DNA of 32,849 nt from Actinomycetota bacterium. GTDB taxonomy: Bacteria > Actinomycetota > Actinomycetes > Nanopelagicales > Nanopelagicaceae. Position 1 is the first letter of the stretch, and each line of letters opens with the position of its first letter. Location of the stretch: contig WLED01000001.1 in NCBI GenBank assembly GCA_009704445.1, positions 1-32,849 on the forward strand, written 5' to 3'. Below the pieces are notes generated by a model, which was not told the origin of the DNA, did not search any database, and saw only the letters and a list, made by a program, of their open reading frames with translations. Positions 7,692 to 13,693 of this stretch are shown here, piece by piece. A program made the position numbers and the translations under genes.

Positions 7692-8369
7692 TTAATTCAG
7701 CGCATTACGAGCAACTAGATAGTTACAGGTTGCACACTCTGCACCAGCATCAGGAAGATCCCCTTCGAGTACAGTTATAAACTCACCGATTACCTTTAAG
7801 AAATTTTCCTGATCTCTTTCAACTGGGATGTATTTTTGAAATACTCCAAAACCATAATCATCGACTGAGGAGCCGATTGCATGAGTTGGCTTCCAAACGA
7901 GCAATCCCATCGAAGCCACCGTCTGTCCTTTACCAGCTGCTGGATTTTCCAAAGAGTATGCATAAGCCTCAAGTTGGGGAGAGTAGAACTGGCCCGTATC
8001 TCTTTGACTGTCGGAAACTTTGCAGTCGATTAGGCCGATCGTCCCATCCTCATTTGTTGAAACAAGATCGTATTTACCCAAAATCCTCCAACGAGTTTCA
8101 ACTCCATTAACGACAAGGGGCTTACTTTTCACCCATTCACCCCACTTGGAGACTTTTCCAGGTCGAAGAGAAGGATCGATCGTTGGCATATCAGCCCCTT
8201 GAAAATGCTCTTCTTGAAGAGCTGCCATCGTTCCGACTAATGGAAAAGCCCCAGGCATAATCACTTTGTACCAATACTTGATCCACAGACATCTTTTGCA
8301 GGTAGATAGGCCGAATGTCAGGTCTGAGGGGGAGATGTTCTCGCGGGCGGGCTTTGCAGGTTTGATCAT
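7692..8369 (-). CDS. Cas4/RecB-like PD-(D/E)XK nuclease with cysteine pairs at both ends
   Basis: 225 residues from the ATG at 8369; a GTG at 8384 is possible, but GAGAAT lies six bases before the ATG. The nuclease core reads G98-K-Y-D101, then IDCK with D115 and K117, then the RecB-type QxxxY helix in SPQLEAYAYSL. Two cysteine pairs flank the core: C24-x2-C27 in the first helix region and C212-x2-C215 near the C-terminus. Such a set coordinates a [4Fe-4S] cluster in Cas4/AddB-type nucleases. It has no helicase domain and no cas genes around it, and ends convergently with plsC. A DNA end-processing role is inferred from the fold only. Confidence 0.75.
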   Translation of the reverse strand: MIKPAKPARENISPSDLTFGLSTCKRCLWIKYWYKVIMPGAFPLVGTMAALQEEHFQGADMPTIDPSLRPGKVSKWGEWVKSKPLVVNGVETRWRILGKYDLVSTNEDGTIGLIDCKVSDSQRDTGQFYSPQLEAYAYSLENPAAGKGQTVASMGLLVWKPTHAIGSSVDDYGFGVFQKYIPVERDQENFLKVIGEFITVLEGDLPDAGAECATCNYLVARNALN

Positions 8370-8375
8370 GGCCTT

Positions 8376-8381
8376 ATTCTC
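8376..8381 (-). promoter_or_regulatory. Weak -10 GAGAAT upstream of nuclease gene
   Basis: GAGAAT matches four of six consensus positions and ends exactly six bases before the ATG at 8369, the spacing of the leaderless starts elsewhere. It overlaps the codons of the alternative GTG start and so argues against it. Confidence 0.3.
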
Positions 8382-8440
8382 CACGCATCCACTGACATGG
8401 CCGAAAAGGCGGGAGGTTTAGCCCTTCGGGCGCGCCCAAG

Positions 8441-8470
8441 TTGCCTTGTACGCCTATATCCGATTAGATT
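8441..8470 (+). promoter_or_regulatory. Candidate promoter of padR-ino1 (-35 TTGCCT, -10 TAGATT)
   Basis: TTGCCT at 8441-8446 and TAGATT at 8465-8470 are 18 bases apart. Transcription would start around 8477 and give a leader of about 90 bases with a proper Shine-Dalgarno sequence. The inverted repeat at 8479-8497 would then cover the first transcribed bases. Confidence 0.4.
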
Positions 8471-8478
8471 CTCTATCG

Positions 8479-8497
8479 ATGTATCCATTCGATACAT
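8479..8497 (+). promoter_or_regulatory. Inverted repeat, probable PadR autoregulatory operator
   Basis: ATGTATC-CATTC-GATACAT: perfect seven-base arms around a five-base spacer, 70 bases upstream of the padR start and next to the predicted transcription start. PadR sites typically contain ATGT...ACAT half-sites, often ATGT-N8-ACAT; here the spacing is ATGT-N11-ACAT. The site would let the regulator control both itself and ino1. Confidence 0.5.
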
Positions 8498-8566
8498 TCA
8501 ACGGAATAGATCTTGGGCTACCCAGCTCAGCGGTTAAGAGTCACACAAAGGGAGAGGAAGGTTCTA

Positions 8567-9097
8567 ATGCGCTCACGTTCTGAGTCTCTCGAATTCGCCC
8601 TCCTTGGACTGCTTTCACAAACTCCTCTCCATGGCTATGAACTGCGCAAGAGAATGGGCGCAATCTTTGGACCTTTTCGAGCCCTTTCATTCTCCGTTCT
8701 TTATCCCCAATTGCGCCGCATGATGGAAGCTGGATTGATTGAAGAGTCAACCGTTGAATCAACAACTCGCCGATCGCGCATTGTTTATGCGATTACCGAT
8801 CTTGGCGCTCGCAAGTTTGCAACTTTAACTGAGTCAGTCACACCTGAGACGTGGGAAGACGAAGGATTTGAAATTCGTTTTGCATTTTTTGGACCAACCT
8901 CTGCGAAGAACAGAGTCAGAATTCTTGAGGGACGTCATCGTCGCCTCAAGGAGAAAGCAGAAATCCTTCGTGGTGAACTCGAGAAGTCACCCGTGGGTAT
9001 CGATAAATATCTAGAGGAGTGGCGACGTCACTCACTGGAATCAGCCGACAGAGAGATCGCTTGGCTGGAAGACATGATCAAAACCGAGAGGAAATAA
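8567..9097 (+). CDS. PadR-family transcriptional regulator
   Basis: 176 residues from the ATG at 8567, which is preceded by a strong Shine-Dalgarno sequence (GGGAGAGGAAGG). A TTG at 8513 in the same frame has no such support. The N-terminal winged helix is typical (SLEFALLGLLSQTPLHGYELRKRM, then VLYPQLRRMMEAGLIEE). The C-terminal part is the helical dimerisation region of the larger PadR subfamily (Vir_act_alpha_C-like). It is one base from ino1, so the two are co-transcribed. A PadR gene next to ino1 is a known actinobacterial arrangement (Rv0047c-ino1 in M. tuberculosis, from memory), suggesting control of inositol synthesis. Confidence 0.9.
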   Translation: MRSRSESLEFALLGLLSQTPLHGYELRKRMGAIFGPFRALSFSVLYPQLRRMMEAGLIEESTVESTTRRSRIVYAITDLGARKFATLTESVTPETWEDEGFEIRFAFFGPTSAKNRVRILEGRHRRLKEKAEILRGELEKSPVGIDKYLEEWRRHSLESADREIAWLEDMIKTERK

Positions 9098-9098
9098 A

Positions 9099-10196
9099 GT
9101 GAAAATCACAACCGGTAAAGGCGACATCCGTGTTGCAATCGTTGGCGTTGGAAACTGCGCTAACTCATTAGTCCAGGGTGTTGAGTACTACAAAGACGCT
9201 GCAATAGATCAAGAAATTCCAGGTCTTATGCATGCAGTTGTTGGTGGTTATCACATCTCAAGCGTTAAGTTTGTAGCCGCATTTGATGTGGATGCAAAGA
9301 AGGTGGGACTAGATCTCGCAGATGCTATCTGGGCAAGTGAAAATAACACCATTAAATTTAGTAACGTAGCAAAGACTGGAGTCACAGTCCTACGCGGAGT
9401 TACAAATGATGGTCTTGGAAAGTATTACAAGGAGACCATTAAGGAATCAGACGCTCCAGCAGTTGATGTAGTGAAGGCGCTTAAGGATGAAGCAGTCGAT
9501 GTTCTGATCTGCTACCTTCCTGTGGGCTCTGAAGTTGCGGCTAAGTTTTATGCCCAGTGCGCAATCGACGCAGGGTGTGCATTCGTTAACGCACTTCCAG
9601 TATTTATCGCATCTGACCCAGTGTGGGAGAAGAAATTTGCGGATGCAGGTCTTCCAATTGTTGGCGATGACATCAAGAGCCAAGTTGGCGCAACTATCAC
9701 TCACCGCATCATGGCAAAACTGTTCCAAGATCGCGGCGTACACCTTGATCGCACATACCAATTAAACGTTGGTGGAAACATGGATTTCAAGAACATGCTC
9801 GAGCGTGATCGTCTTGAATCTAAGAAAATTTCAAAGACTAACTCTGTAACGTCACAGTTAGATCACGACCTTGGCGAGAAGAACGTTCACATTGGACCTT
9901 CGGACTACATTCCTTGGTTAGATGATCGCAAGTGGGCCTACGTTCGCCTCGAGGGTCGCGCTTTCGGTGATGTTCCACTGAACCTGGAATACAAGTTGGA
10001 AGTATGGGATTCACCTAACTCTGCTGGCGTCATTATTGATGCACTTCGCTGCGCAAAAATAGGCTTGGACCGCAAGATTGGTGGAGCACTGCTCTCACCT
10101 TCAAGCTATTTCATGAAGACTCCACCAACTCAATACACTGATGAAGCAGCCCATAATAAGGTAGAAGATTTCATCGCTGGAAAATTAGATCGTTAA
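9099..10196 (+). CDS. ino1: Inositol-3-phosphate synthase
   Basis: 365 residues, the length of actinobacterial Ino1. The NAD-binding motif VAIVGVGNCANSLVQGVEYY is near the N-terminus and the conserved catalytic-domain segment QVGATITHRIMAKLFQDRGV follows the middle of the protein. It converts glucose-6-phosphate to myo-inositol-1-phosphate with bound NAD. In actinobacteria this feeds phosphatidylinositol, PIM glycolipids and, where present, mycothiol; the PimB'-like gene at 1141 would use the same pool. The GTG start has GAGAGGAAAT just upstream and follows padR by one base. It is followed by a strong terminator. Confidence 0.96.
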   Translation: MKITTGKGDIRVAIVGVGNCANSLVQGVEYYKDAAIDQEIPGLMHAVVGGYHISSVKFVAAFDVDAKKVGLDLADAIWASENNTIKFSNVAKTGVTVLRGVTNDGLGKYYKETIKESDAPAVDVVKALKDEAVDVLICYLPVGSEVAAKFYAQCAIDAGCAFVNALPVFIASDPVWEKKFADAGLPIVGDDIKSQVGATITHRIMAKLFQDRGVHLDRTYQLNVGGNMDFKNMLERDRLESKKISKTNSVTSQLDHDLGEKNVHIGPSDYIPWLDDRKWAYVRLEGRAFGDVPLNLEYKLEVWDSPNSAGVIIDALRCAKIGLDRKIGGALLSPSSYFMKTPPTQYTDEAAHNKVEDFIAGKLDR

Positions 10197-10247
10197 TGTG
10201 CGAGGCAACTTGTAGTTAACTGAAATTTCCATATTCCTCTCTTAAAA

Positions 10248-10281
10248 GAAAAAGCCCCCGGATATACCCGGGGGCTTTTTC
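10248..10281. terminator. Bidirectional intrinsic terminator after ino1
   Basis: A perfect 14-bp stem (10248-10261 with 10268-10281, core GCCCCCGG/CCGGGGGC) with a six-base loop. The A-tract and T-tract on the two sides let it work on both strands. It sits between the convergent ino1 and membrane-protein genes. Confidence 0.9.
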
Positions 10282-10307
10282 TTTAACCACTCACGGAGAG
10301 TTGAGGG

Positions 10308-10886
10308 TTAAATCGTCGCTTCTTTAGGAGTGCGACGAAGGTGAACAAATCCTGCAATTGCCAAGAGTAGAAACAATAAACCGGCCCCAAAAGCTGCAAT
10401 CGCTGCATAACCGGCGATCACGCCCATCGTTCCAAATGCATATGCCTGTAGAAGCATTCCACGTAATGTATTTCCCATAAACAATGTCTGGCGAAGATCG
10501 GCATACTTTGTAAGTGTTGCTTCATCAGCTCCGCCTCCGCGGACTAATCCCATGTATGTTCCTGATACTTCAGAGTATGTGGAAGGTTTTCCTGTTACAG
10601 CAATTGATGAGCCTTTCATGTGTTCCCATATATAAAGGTCTGAGTAGTCGCGTGCCATTTCACCGGTGTTCACTGTCATCCCTGCCCATTTTTTCAATTG
10701 ATCTTTAGTTTCTGACGGCAAACTATCTTCTGCCGGAAAGGCAATGTTTTGATTCTCCAGTTGTGTTTTCACGCTCTCATTTGCAAATGAGGCTCCAAAG
10801 TTAAGAAGTCCTGCAAATGTAAATAAAAGTAGCGCAAGACCAAGTCCCACGAATGAAACTATCTTGTCGAAAGTTCTGCGATTCAT
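10308..10886 (-). CDS. Membrane protein with periplasmic loop, unknown function
   Basis: 192 residues from the ATG at 10886. An in-frame ATG five codons upstream is less likely, because its codons overlap the Shine-Dalgarno sequence AAGGAGAG that serves 10886. There is an N-terminal membrane helix (residues about 10-32), a loop of about 100 residues rich in short conserved-looking turns (YSDLYIWEHMKG, TYSEVSGTYMGLVRGG), then two C-terminal helices. It vaguely resembles actinobacterial membrane proteins often mislabelled 'aromatic ring-opening dioxygenase LigA'; no enzyme motif is visible. It stands alone between the ino1 terminator and two inverted repeats, suggesting its own regulation. Confidence 0.75.
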   Translation of the reverse strand: MNRRTFDKIVSFVGLGLALLLFTFAGLLNFGASFANESVKTQLENQNIAFPAEDSLPSETKDQLKKWAGMTVNTGEMARDYSDLYIWEHMKGSSIAVTGKPSTYSEVSGTYMGLVRGGGADEATLTKYADLRQTLFMGNTLRGMLLQAYAFGTMGVIAGYAAIAAFGAGLLFLLLAIAGFVHLRRTPKEATI

Positions 10887-10904
10887 CTTTCTCTCCTTCA
10901 TAGG

Positions 10905-10918
10905 ATGTTTTCAAACAT
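10905..10918. promoter_or_regulatory. Inverted repeat ATGTTT-TC-AAACAT
   Basis: Perfect six-base arms with a two-base spacer, 19-32 bases upstream of the membrane-protein start (minus strand). It touches the next inverted repeat, sharing base 10918. Probably an operator; the regulator is unknown. Confidence 0.4.
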
Positions 10919-10934
10919 TGATCGATGCGATCAA
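10918..10934. promoter_or_regulatory. Inverted repeat TTGATCG-ATG-CGATCAA
   Basis: Perfect seven-base arms around a three-base spacer, directly next to the previous repeat and about 32-48 bases upstream of the membrane-protein start. The size and symmetry suit a dimeric HTH regulator. No obvious cognate gene is adjacent, although the LuxR-type protein at 11093 is close. Confidence 0.45.
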
Positions 10935-10987
10935 CACGGGACATGTTTACTAGGCCCAACAACCTTTAAATCAAAATTTAGGTGGGG

Positions 10988-11008
10988 TTAGCACTCGCAG
11001 AAGAGTGC
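10988..11008. promoter_or_regulatory. Hairpin/inverted repeat with a perfect CIRCE half-site
   Basis: TTAGCACTC at 10988-10996 is identical to the left half of the CIRCE operator of HrcA. GAGTGC follows at 11003-11008, and again at 11011-11016. The CIRCE spacer is nine bases; here it is six to the first copy, and the right half is incomplete. There is no T-run, so it is not a terminator. It may be an operator for the minus-strand membrane protein or a coincidence. Confidence 0.25.
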
Positions 11009-11092
11009 ATGAGTGCCTCCACTCAATCTTGCTAGTGAAATTGAAGGAAGAGAATTTAATGAAAGCTAGGACTGACGAATCAATTAATACAA

Positions 11093-11464
11093 TTAATCAA
11101 TGTGTCGATTACATGTTGATACACCATCAGCGCCTATTTCAAAGTGACTGCAAGGCACATCTAATCGATCGAATGCCTGATCTCCATAATGAGTGCGAAA
11201 GGCAAGAGCAAGTAGAACTCGTAAGTTAGTTTCGGGATCCGATTTTATGCCATACACCTGAGCGCTTCGACTCACAGTATTCTCAATGACTTTTTCGTTG
11301 TGGGAAGTTTGGGTGGCGATCGCTGCGTTAGATTTTCCTTGGCAGACTAGTTCAAGGACTAATTTTTCAAAGGGAGTTAACTCTCTAGTCGAAATTGTGA
11401 TGTCTCTGACCATTACTGGTGCCGCCTTTCCGCGTCTTAGCCAGTATGTTCCTATTTTTTCCAT
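11093..11464 (-). CDS. Stand-alone LuxR-type HTH protein
   Basis: 123 residues. Residues about 30-90 form a LuxR-type helix-turn-helix: LTPFEKLVLELVCQGKSNAAIATQT, then the recognition-helix region KVIENTVSRSAQVYGIKS. There is no receiver or ligand-binding domain. The 25-residue C-terminal tail contains two cysteines (VPCSHF and STCNRH). The domain order fits short actinobacterial regulators, but I cannot name a family. Its start is divergent from the enoyl-CoA isomerase gene with overlapping -10 elements, so it may regulate that operon or itself. Confidence 0.65.
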   Translation of the reverse strand: MEKIGTYWLRRGKAAPVMVRDITISTRELTPFEKLVLELVCQGKSNAAIATQTSHNEKVIENTVSRSAQVYGIKSDPETNLRVLLALAFRTHYGDQAFDRLDVPCSHFEIGADGVSTCNRHID

Positions 11465-11475
11465 AAGTCACCCCA

Positions 11476-11482
11476 TAAGATA
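11476..11482. promoter_or_regulatory. Overlapping divergent -10 elements (TAAGAT / TATCTT)
   Basis: TAAGAT on the plus strand (11476-11481) ends six bases before the ATG at 11488, a leaderless start. On the minus strand TATCTT occupies 11477-11482, twelve bases before the LuxR-type start at 11464. One AT-rich heptamer may therefore serve two opposite promoters. Confidence 0.45.
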
Positions 11483-11487
11483 GGTCA

Positions 11488-12231
11488 ATGAGTGAAATTT
11501 TGAGTAGGCAAGAAGGCAACATCCTGGTTTTAAGTTTCAATCGCAGCGCAAAGATGAATGCCTTGACGCGTTCGATGTATTCAGGCTTAGCAACAGGCCT
11601 CAATGAAGCTGCAGGAGACTTCGGCATTCGAGCTGTGATTCTGACGAGTGAAGGCCAGCATTTCACGGCCGGAAATGATATTTCAGATTTTATGAACAAT
11701 CCGCCTACAAGTGAGTCCTCTGAAGTTTCACAATTTTTAGAATCACTGCTTAATTTCCCAAAGCCTCTCATCGCTGCAGTAAATGGCAATGCAGTCGGTG
11801 TAGGAACAACAATGTTGCTCCACTGCGATGTTGTAGTGGCAAGTTCAACCGCCAAGTTTTCTATGCCTTTTGCATCGCTAGGTTTAGTACCAGAGGCTGG
11901 ATCGAGTTTTCTTTTTCCCCAGTTAGTCGGTTATCAAAGAGCGGCACGAATCTTCATGACTGGGGAGAGCTTTGATGCACCGTCAGCCATAGAAATGGGC
12001 TTAGTCACGTCAATTGATAACGACCCTCTCAATGCAGCCATGAAAATCGCTCAGCTAATCGCAGAACAGCCTCCGCAAGCCATCATTAATACGAAGGCTC
12101 TTCTAAAAGCCAGATCGCATGACGCAGTTGCTGCTGTCATGAAAGCCGAATTTGAAATCTTTGCAATGGCTCTTCAATCCGAAGAAGCAATGGAAGCTTT
12201 CATGAAATTTATGTCAAAGAAGGGTAAGTAA
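11488..12231 (+). CDS. Enoyl-CoA hydratase/isomerase family protein, probable delta3,delta2-enoyl-CoA isomerase
   Basis: 247 residues of the crotonase fold. The oxyanion-hole segments are HFTAGNDISDF and VNGNAVGVGTTMLL. The first hydratase Glu, expected in the GGGxE segment, is replaced by Thr. The second acidic residue is kept in SLGLVPEAGSSFLFPQL. This pattern resembles peroxisomal PECI/ECI2 isomerases, which shift a double bond from position 3 to 2 during beta-oxidation of unsaturated acyl-CoA. The stop codon shares one base with the start of the next gene (TAATG), so the pair is translationally coupled. Leaderless start. Confidence 0.8.
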   Translation: MSEILSRQEGNILVLSFNRSAKMNALTRSMYSGLATGLNEAAGDFGIRAVILTSEGQHFTAGNDISDFMNNPPTSESSEVSQFLESLLNFPKPLIAAVNGNAVGVGTTMLLHCDVVVASSTAKFSMPFASLGLVPEAGSSFLFPQLVGYQRAARIFMTGESFDAPSAIEMGLVTSIDNDPLNAAMKIAQLIAEQPPQAIINTKALLKARSHDAVAAVMKAEFEIFAMALQSEEAMEAFMKFMSKKGK

Positions 12232-13061
12232 TGTCTCTCTCTGGAAAACGCATCTTCATCACTGGCGGTTCACGCGGAATAGGTCTTGCAATTGCATTGA
12301 GGGCGGCAGCTGATGGCGCTTCAATTGCAATCGCCGCTAAGACGGCTGATCCAAATCCAAAACTTCCTGGAACGATTTTTACAGCTGCAGCCGAGATTGA
12401 AGCAGCAGGCGGGAAGGCACTTGCCCTTCAATGCGATATACGTGATGAGTTAGCTATCGAAGAGGCAATAAAGAAAACTGTAGATGCATTCGGTGGAATC
12501 GACATTGTCATTAACAATGCAAGTGCAATTAACCTTACAAAGACTGATCAGACACCTGCCAAGCGATTTGATTTAATGTTTGATGTAAACGTTCGTGGCA
12601 CTTTTCTTACTTCACAAGCTGCTCTTCCTCATCTGCGTGAGTCGGCCAAAGATGGCAGAAACCCACACATTCTTAATCTTTCACCTCCGTTATCTATGAA
12701 ACCAATCTGGTTTAAAAATCACGTTGCATACACCATGGCAAAATATGGAATGAGTATGTGTGTTCTGGGAATGGCAGAAGAGTTTAAACGTGATGGGATT
12801 GCGGTAAATGCCCTATGGCCGCGTACCGTGATTGACACAGCAGCTCTTCAAATGATTCCAGGAATTGACGCATTGGCTGGTCGGACCCCACAAATTCTTG
12901 CCGATGCAGCGCACATAATCTTGAATAGAGATTCTAAAGAGTGCACAGGAAATTTCTTTGTTGATGATCTACTTCTTGCGAGTGAAGGAATCACTGATCT
13001 CGAGAAATACTCAGTTACTCCAGGTACTACTGATTTCCTACTCGATTTCTTTTTAGACTAA
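12231..13061 (+). CDS. HSDL2-like short-chain dehydrogenase/reductase
   Basis: 276 residues. The cofactor motif is TGGSRGIG, followed by NNAS and the catalytic YxxxK in YTMAKYG; the active-site Ser lies in LNLSPPLS. The segments LNLSPPLSMKPIWFKNHVAYTMAKYG (split here by the motifs named) and ALWPRTVIDTAA are characteristic of HSDL2-type SDRs (the bacterial members of the PRK08278 group). Human HSDL2 carries an extra sterol carrier domain that is absent here. The substrate is probably an acyl-CoA or hydroxy-lipid intermediate, supported by coupling to the isomerase gene. The family call is firm; the substrate is inference. Confidence 0.85.
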   Translation: MSLSGKRIFITGGSRGIGLAIALRAAADGASIAIAAKTADPNPKLPGTIFTAAAEIEAAGGKALALQCDIRDELAIEEAIKKTVDAFGGIDIVINNASAINLTKTDQTPAKRFDLMFDVNVRGTFLTSQAALPHLRESAKDGRNPHILNLSPPLSMKPIWFKNHVAYTMAKYGMSMCVLGMAEEFKRDGIAVNALWPRTVIDTAALQMIPGIDALAGRTPQILADAAHIILNRDSKECTGNFFVDDLLLASEGITDLEKYSVTPGTTDFLLDFFLD

Positions 13062-13064
13062 AAT
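13059..13064 (+). promoter_or_regulatory. -10 element TAAAAT overlapping the SDR stop, leaderless start of copC-like gene
   Basis: TAAAAT includes the TAA stop of the SDR gene and ends six bases before the ATG at 13071. The CopC gene can therefore be transcribed separately from the gene pair in front of it. Confidence 0.5.
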
Positions 13065-13070
13065 CAACAA

Positions 13071-13601
13071 ATGCGTAAATTAACAGTGGCGGTCCTTGCT
13101 GGTATATGCCTGATTCTCTCTTCGCCGATCAGTTTTGCCCATGGACAGATCGTCACGTCATATCCTTTGATGGATTCCGTATCCTCACCAACACCTAGTC
13201 AGGTATGGATTGAATTTGATGGGGAGTTACAGCTTATTGAAGGTGAAGTTGTAAATACTCTCAAGGTAACCGACTCGACAGGATTAGTTGTCAGTTCAGA
13301 AGAAGCTGTTATTGAAGGTGCAAAGATTTCTACTCAAGTATCGGATCAAAGCGTAGGGGGAGTATTTACAGTGCAATACCGCATAGTTTCAGAAGATGGC
13401 CATCCTGTTGAGGGAAGTTACACATTTGAAGCCTCACCTGGATTTGAGGCAACAGAGATGATTGAACCAACAACGACCGCTACGGCATCTGATGAAAAGA
13501 CAGACCTAAGTATCGGCGCGATAGTGATGGCAGTATTTCTCGTTGTTTTCGCCGTTAGGTACTTTGTAAAAATGCGCAACGAAAAAAATGAGAGAAAATA
13601 G
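13071..13601 (+). CDS. CopC-domain copper-binding exported protein
   Basis: 176 residues. A signal peptide (residues 1-23, ending SFA) leaves H24 as the probable first residue of the mature protein, matching the N-terminal His copper ligand of CopC. The domain continues with the typical SYPLMDSVSSPTPSQVWIEFD stretch and ends near EDGHPVEGSYTF, whose His is the second conserved ligand. A Thr-rich linker and a single C-terminal membrane helix anchor it outside the cell. CopD is not fused, nor is it nearby. It would bind copper in the cell wall space, for homeostasis or delivery. Confidence 0.88.
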   Translation: MRKLTVAVLAGICLILSSPISFAHGQIVTSYPLMDSVSSPTPSQVWIEFDGELQLIEGEVVNTLKVTDSTGLVVSSEEAVIEGAKISTQVSDQSVGGVFTVQYRIVSEDGHPVEGSYTFEASPGFEATEMIEPTTTATASDEKTDLSIGAIVMAVFLVVFAVRYFVKMRNEKNERK

Positions 13602-13681
13602 AAGTCTCTTCATTGGAAAGTTCACAAGTACGAACGAATAAGTGAAGAAACTTTAGAGAAGTCACAACCTAATTTGAGTGA

Positions 13682-13687
13682 GAAGAT
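13682..13687 (+). promoter_or_regulatory. Weak -10 GAAGAT upstream of NCS1 permease
   Basis: GAAGAT ends six bases before the ATG at 13694. It is a poor hexamer, but the spacing matches the other leaderless starts. GAGG just before the ATG is too close to be a good Shine-Dalgarno sequence. The 92-base gap upstream shows no further gene. Confidence 0.25.
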
Positions 13688-13693
13688 GAGGCC

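Noticed and set aside
8428..8437. GC-rich palindrome GGGCGCGCCC with a nearby GCCC-TTC-GGGC hairpin
   Set aside because: Short, with no T-run, so not a terminator; it sits between divergent genes and may affect promoter structure, but nothing firm can be said.
8513..8566. TTG start giving an 18-residue extension of the PadR regulator
   Set aside because: The ATG at 8567 has a strong Shine-Dalgarno sequence and starts right before the conserved winged helix.
11005..11229. Plus-strand reading frame with a possible Shine-Dalgarno sequence (GAAGGAAG) before an ATG at 11059/11060
   Set aside because: It lies mostly antisense to the LuxR-type gene, whose protein has recognisable domain character; the plus-strand product matches nothing and has an odd composition.
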